From an uncultured Lachnospiraceae bacterium (lineage in GTDB: Bacteria; Bacillota; Clostridia; Lachnospirales; Lachnospiraceae), in contig OMSM01000210.1 in NCBI GenBank assembly GCA_900313745.1, forward strand, positions 1 to 13,778: 13,778 bases of DNA. Reading direction: 5' to 3'. Made by a program: the position numbers and the translations under genes. This document shows, in pieces, positions 13,336 through 13,778 of this stretch (position 1 is its first letter; every line of letters begins with the position of its first letter). A model generated the notes under the pieces. It was given only the letters and a program-made list of their open reading frames with translations, made no database searches and was not told the origin of the DNA.

Positions 13336-13778
13336 ATGGCGGTTTGCGACGTTTGTTTTCATCACTGCAGCCTGAGCGAGGGGCAGACAGGCCTCTGCGG
13401 GGCGAGGGCCTGCACCGGCGGGAAGGTAACGGCGGCGGGCTACGGAAAGATCACCTCGCTCGCGCTTGATCCGATTGAAAAGAAGCCCCTTGCCCGCTTC
13501 CGCCCGGGCAGCAGGATTCTCTCGGCGGGAAGCTACGGCTGCAACCTGCGCTGCCCGTTCTGCCAGAATTACGAGATATCCTGGTCGGCGGAGGCTTTCG
13601 CACTCTCCGGCCGGACGGAGGTCATCTCCCCGGAGGAGCTTGCCGCGGCGGCGGAGTATTACAGGCCTAAGGGAAACATCGGGGTGGCCTTCACCTACAA
13701 TGAGCCCCTGACCTGCTATGAATACGTCCGTGACACGGCAAAACTTGTGAGAAAACGGGGCATGGTGAACGTGCTGGT
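13336..13778 (+). CDS. amrS: AmmeMemoRadiSam system radical SAM enzyme (5' part only)
   Basis: ATG 13336 follows AAGGAG (13325-13330) by 5 bases, and the frame stays open to the window end, giving 147 complete codons. The N-terminus has a Cys cluster, Cys4, Cys7, Cys11 and Cys21 (CDVCFHHCSL..TGLCGAR), typical of this family and of pyruvate-formate-lyase-activase-like proteins; it may bind a metal. The radical SAM 4Fe-4S motif CNLRCPFC (Cys69, Cys73, Cys76) follows, then QNYEIS, a GNIGVAFTYNEPLT segment and YEYVRDTAKLVRKRG. These match the radical SAM member of the AmmeMemoRadiSam set, which cleaves S-adenosylmethionine to start radical chemistry on an unknown target. Position directly after the Memo-AMMECR1 fusion supports the call. 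Full-length members are roughly 280-350 residues, so more than half is missing here. Confidence 0.92.
   Translation, partial: MAVCDVCFHHCSLSEGQTGLCGARACTGGKVTAAGYGKITSLALDPIEKKPLARFRPGSRILSAGSYGCNLRCPFCQNYEISWSAEAFALSGRTEVISPEELAAAAEYYRPKGNIGVAFTYNEPLTCYEYVRDTAKLVRKRGMVNVL

Overview
The window looks like a chromosomal segment of a moderately GC-rich Clostridia bacterium, most likely a Lachnospiraceae-type gut anaerobe. This is inferred from gene content: a LytS-type sensor kinase beside a sugar-binding lipoprotein, a GntR/LacI hybrid repressor, a 2-enoate-reductase-like flavoenzyme, an 'E2-like' DERIADG protein, and a fused Memo/AMMECR1 gene next to its radical SAM partner. No rRNA, tRNA, CRISPR array, insertion sequence or phage gene was seen.

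Region 1 (1-7960) is a furanose-type sugar uptake locus. A 3'-end fragment of a sensor histidine kinase overlaps a YtfQ-like lipoprotein (530-1546), and a strong intrinsic terminator follows. A convergent GntR-HTH/LacI-domain repressor (1579-2640, minus) is separated by a 361-base divergent control region from a transport operon. That operon encodes a second YtfQ-like binding lipoprotein on an Ala/Glu/Pro stalk (3002-4093), then, beyond an intercistronic hairpin, a double ABC ATPase (YtfR-like, 4217-5722) and two permeases (YtfT-like 5724-6803, YjfF-like 6804-7892). The layout suggests two layers of sugar sensing: a surface binding protein feeding a two-component system, and a cytoplasmic ligand-responsive repressor. 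Both would act on a galactofuranose/pentofuranose-class importer.

Region 2 (7893-8925) holds back-to-back terminators, a minus-strand gene for a small basic protein with three AT-hook motifs and a DUF6465-like C-terminus (8077-8613), and an AT-rich spacer with a nested inverted repeat of about 82 bp.

Region 3 (8926-13778) is co-directional: a 642-residue OYE-type FMN/4Fe-4S/FAD reductase, a CAT/E2-fold protein in which the acyltransferase catalytic His position is Glu, a Memo-AMMECR1 fusion, and the start of the AmmeMemoRadiSam radical SAM enzyme, which runs off the window. The AmmeMemoRadiSam trio is widespread but its biochemical role is unresolved, so the last 2 kb is the best candidate for an undescribed system.

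All family calls come from recognising sequence motifs by eye. No database search was possible.
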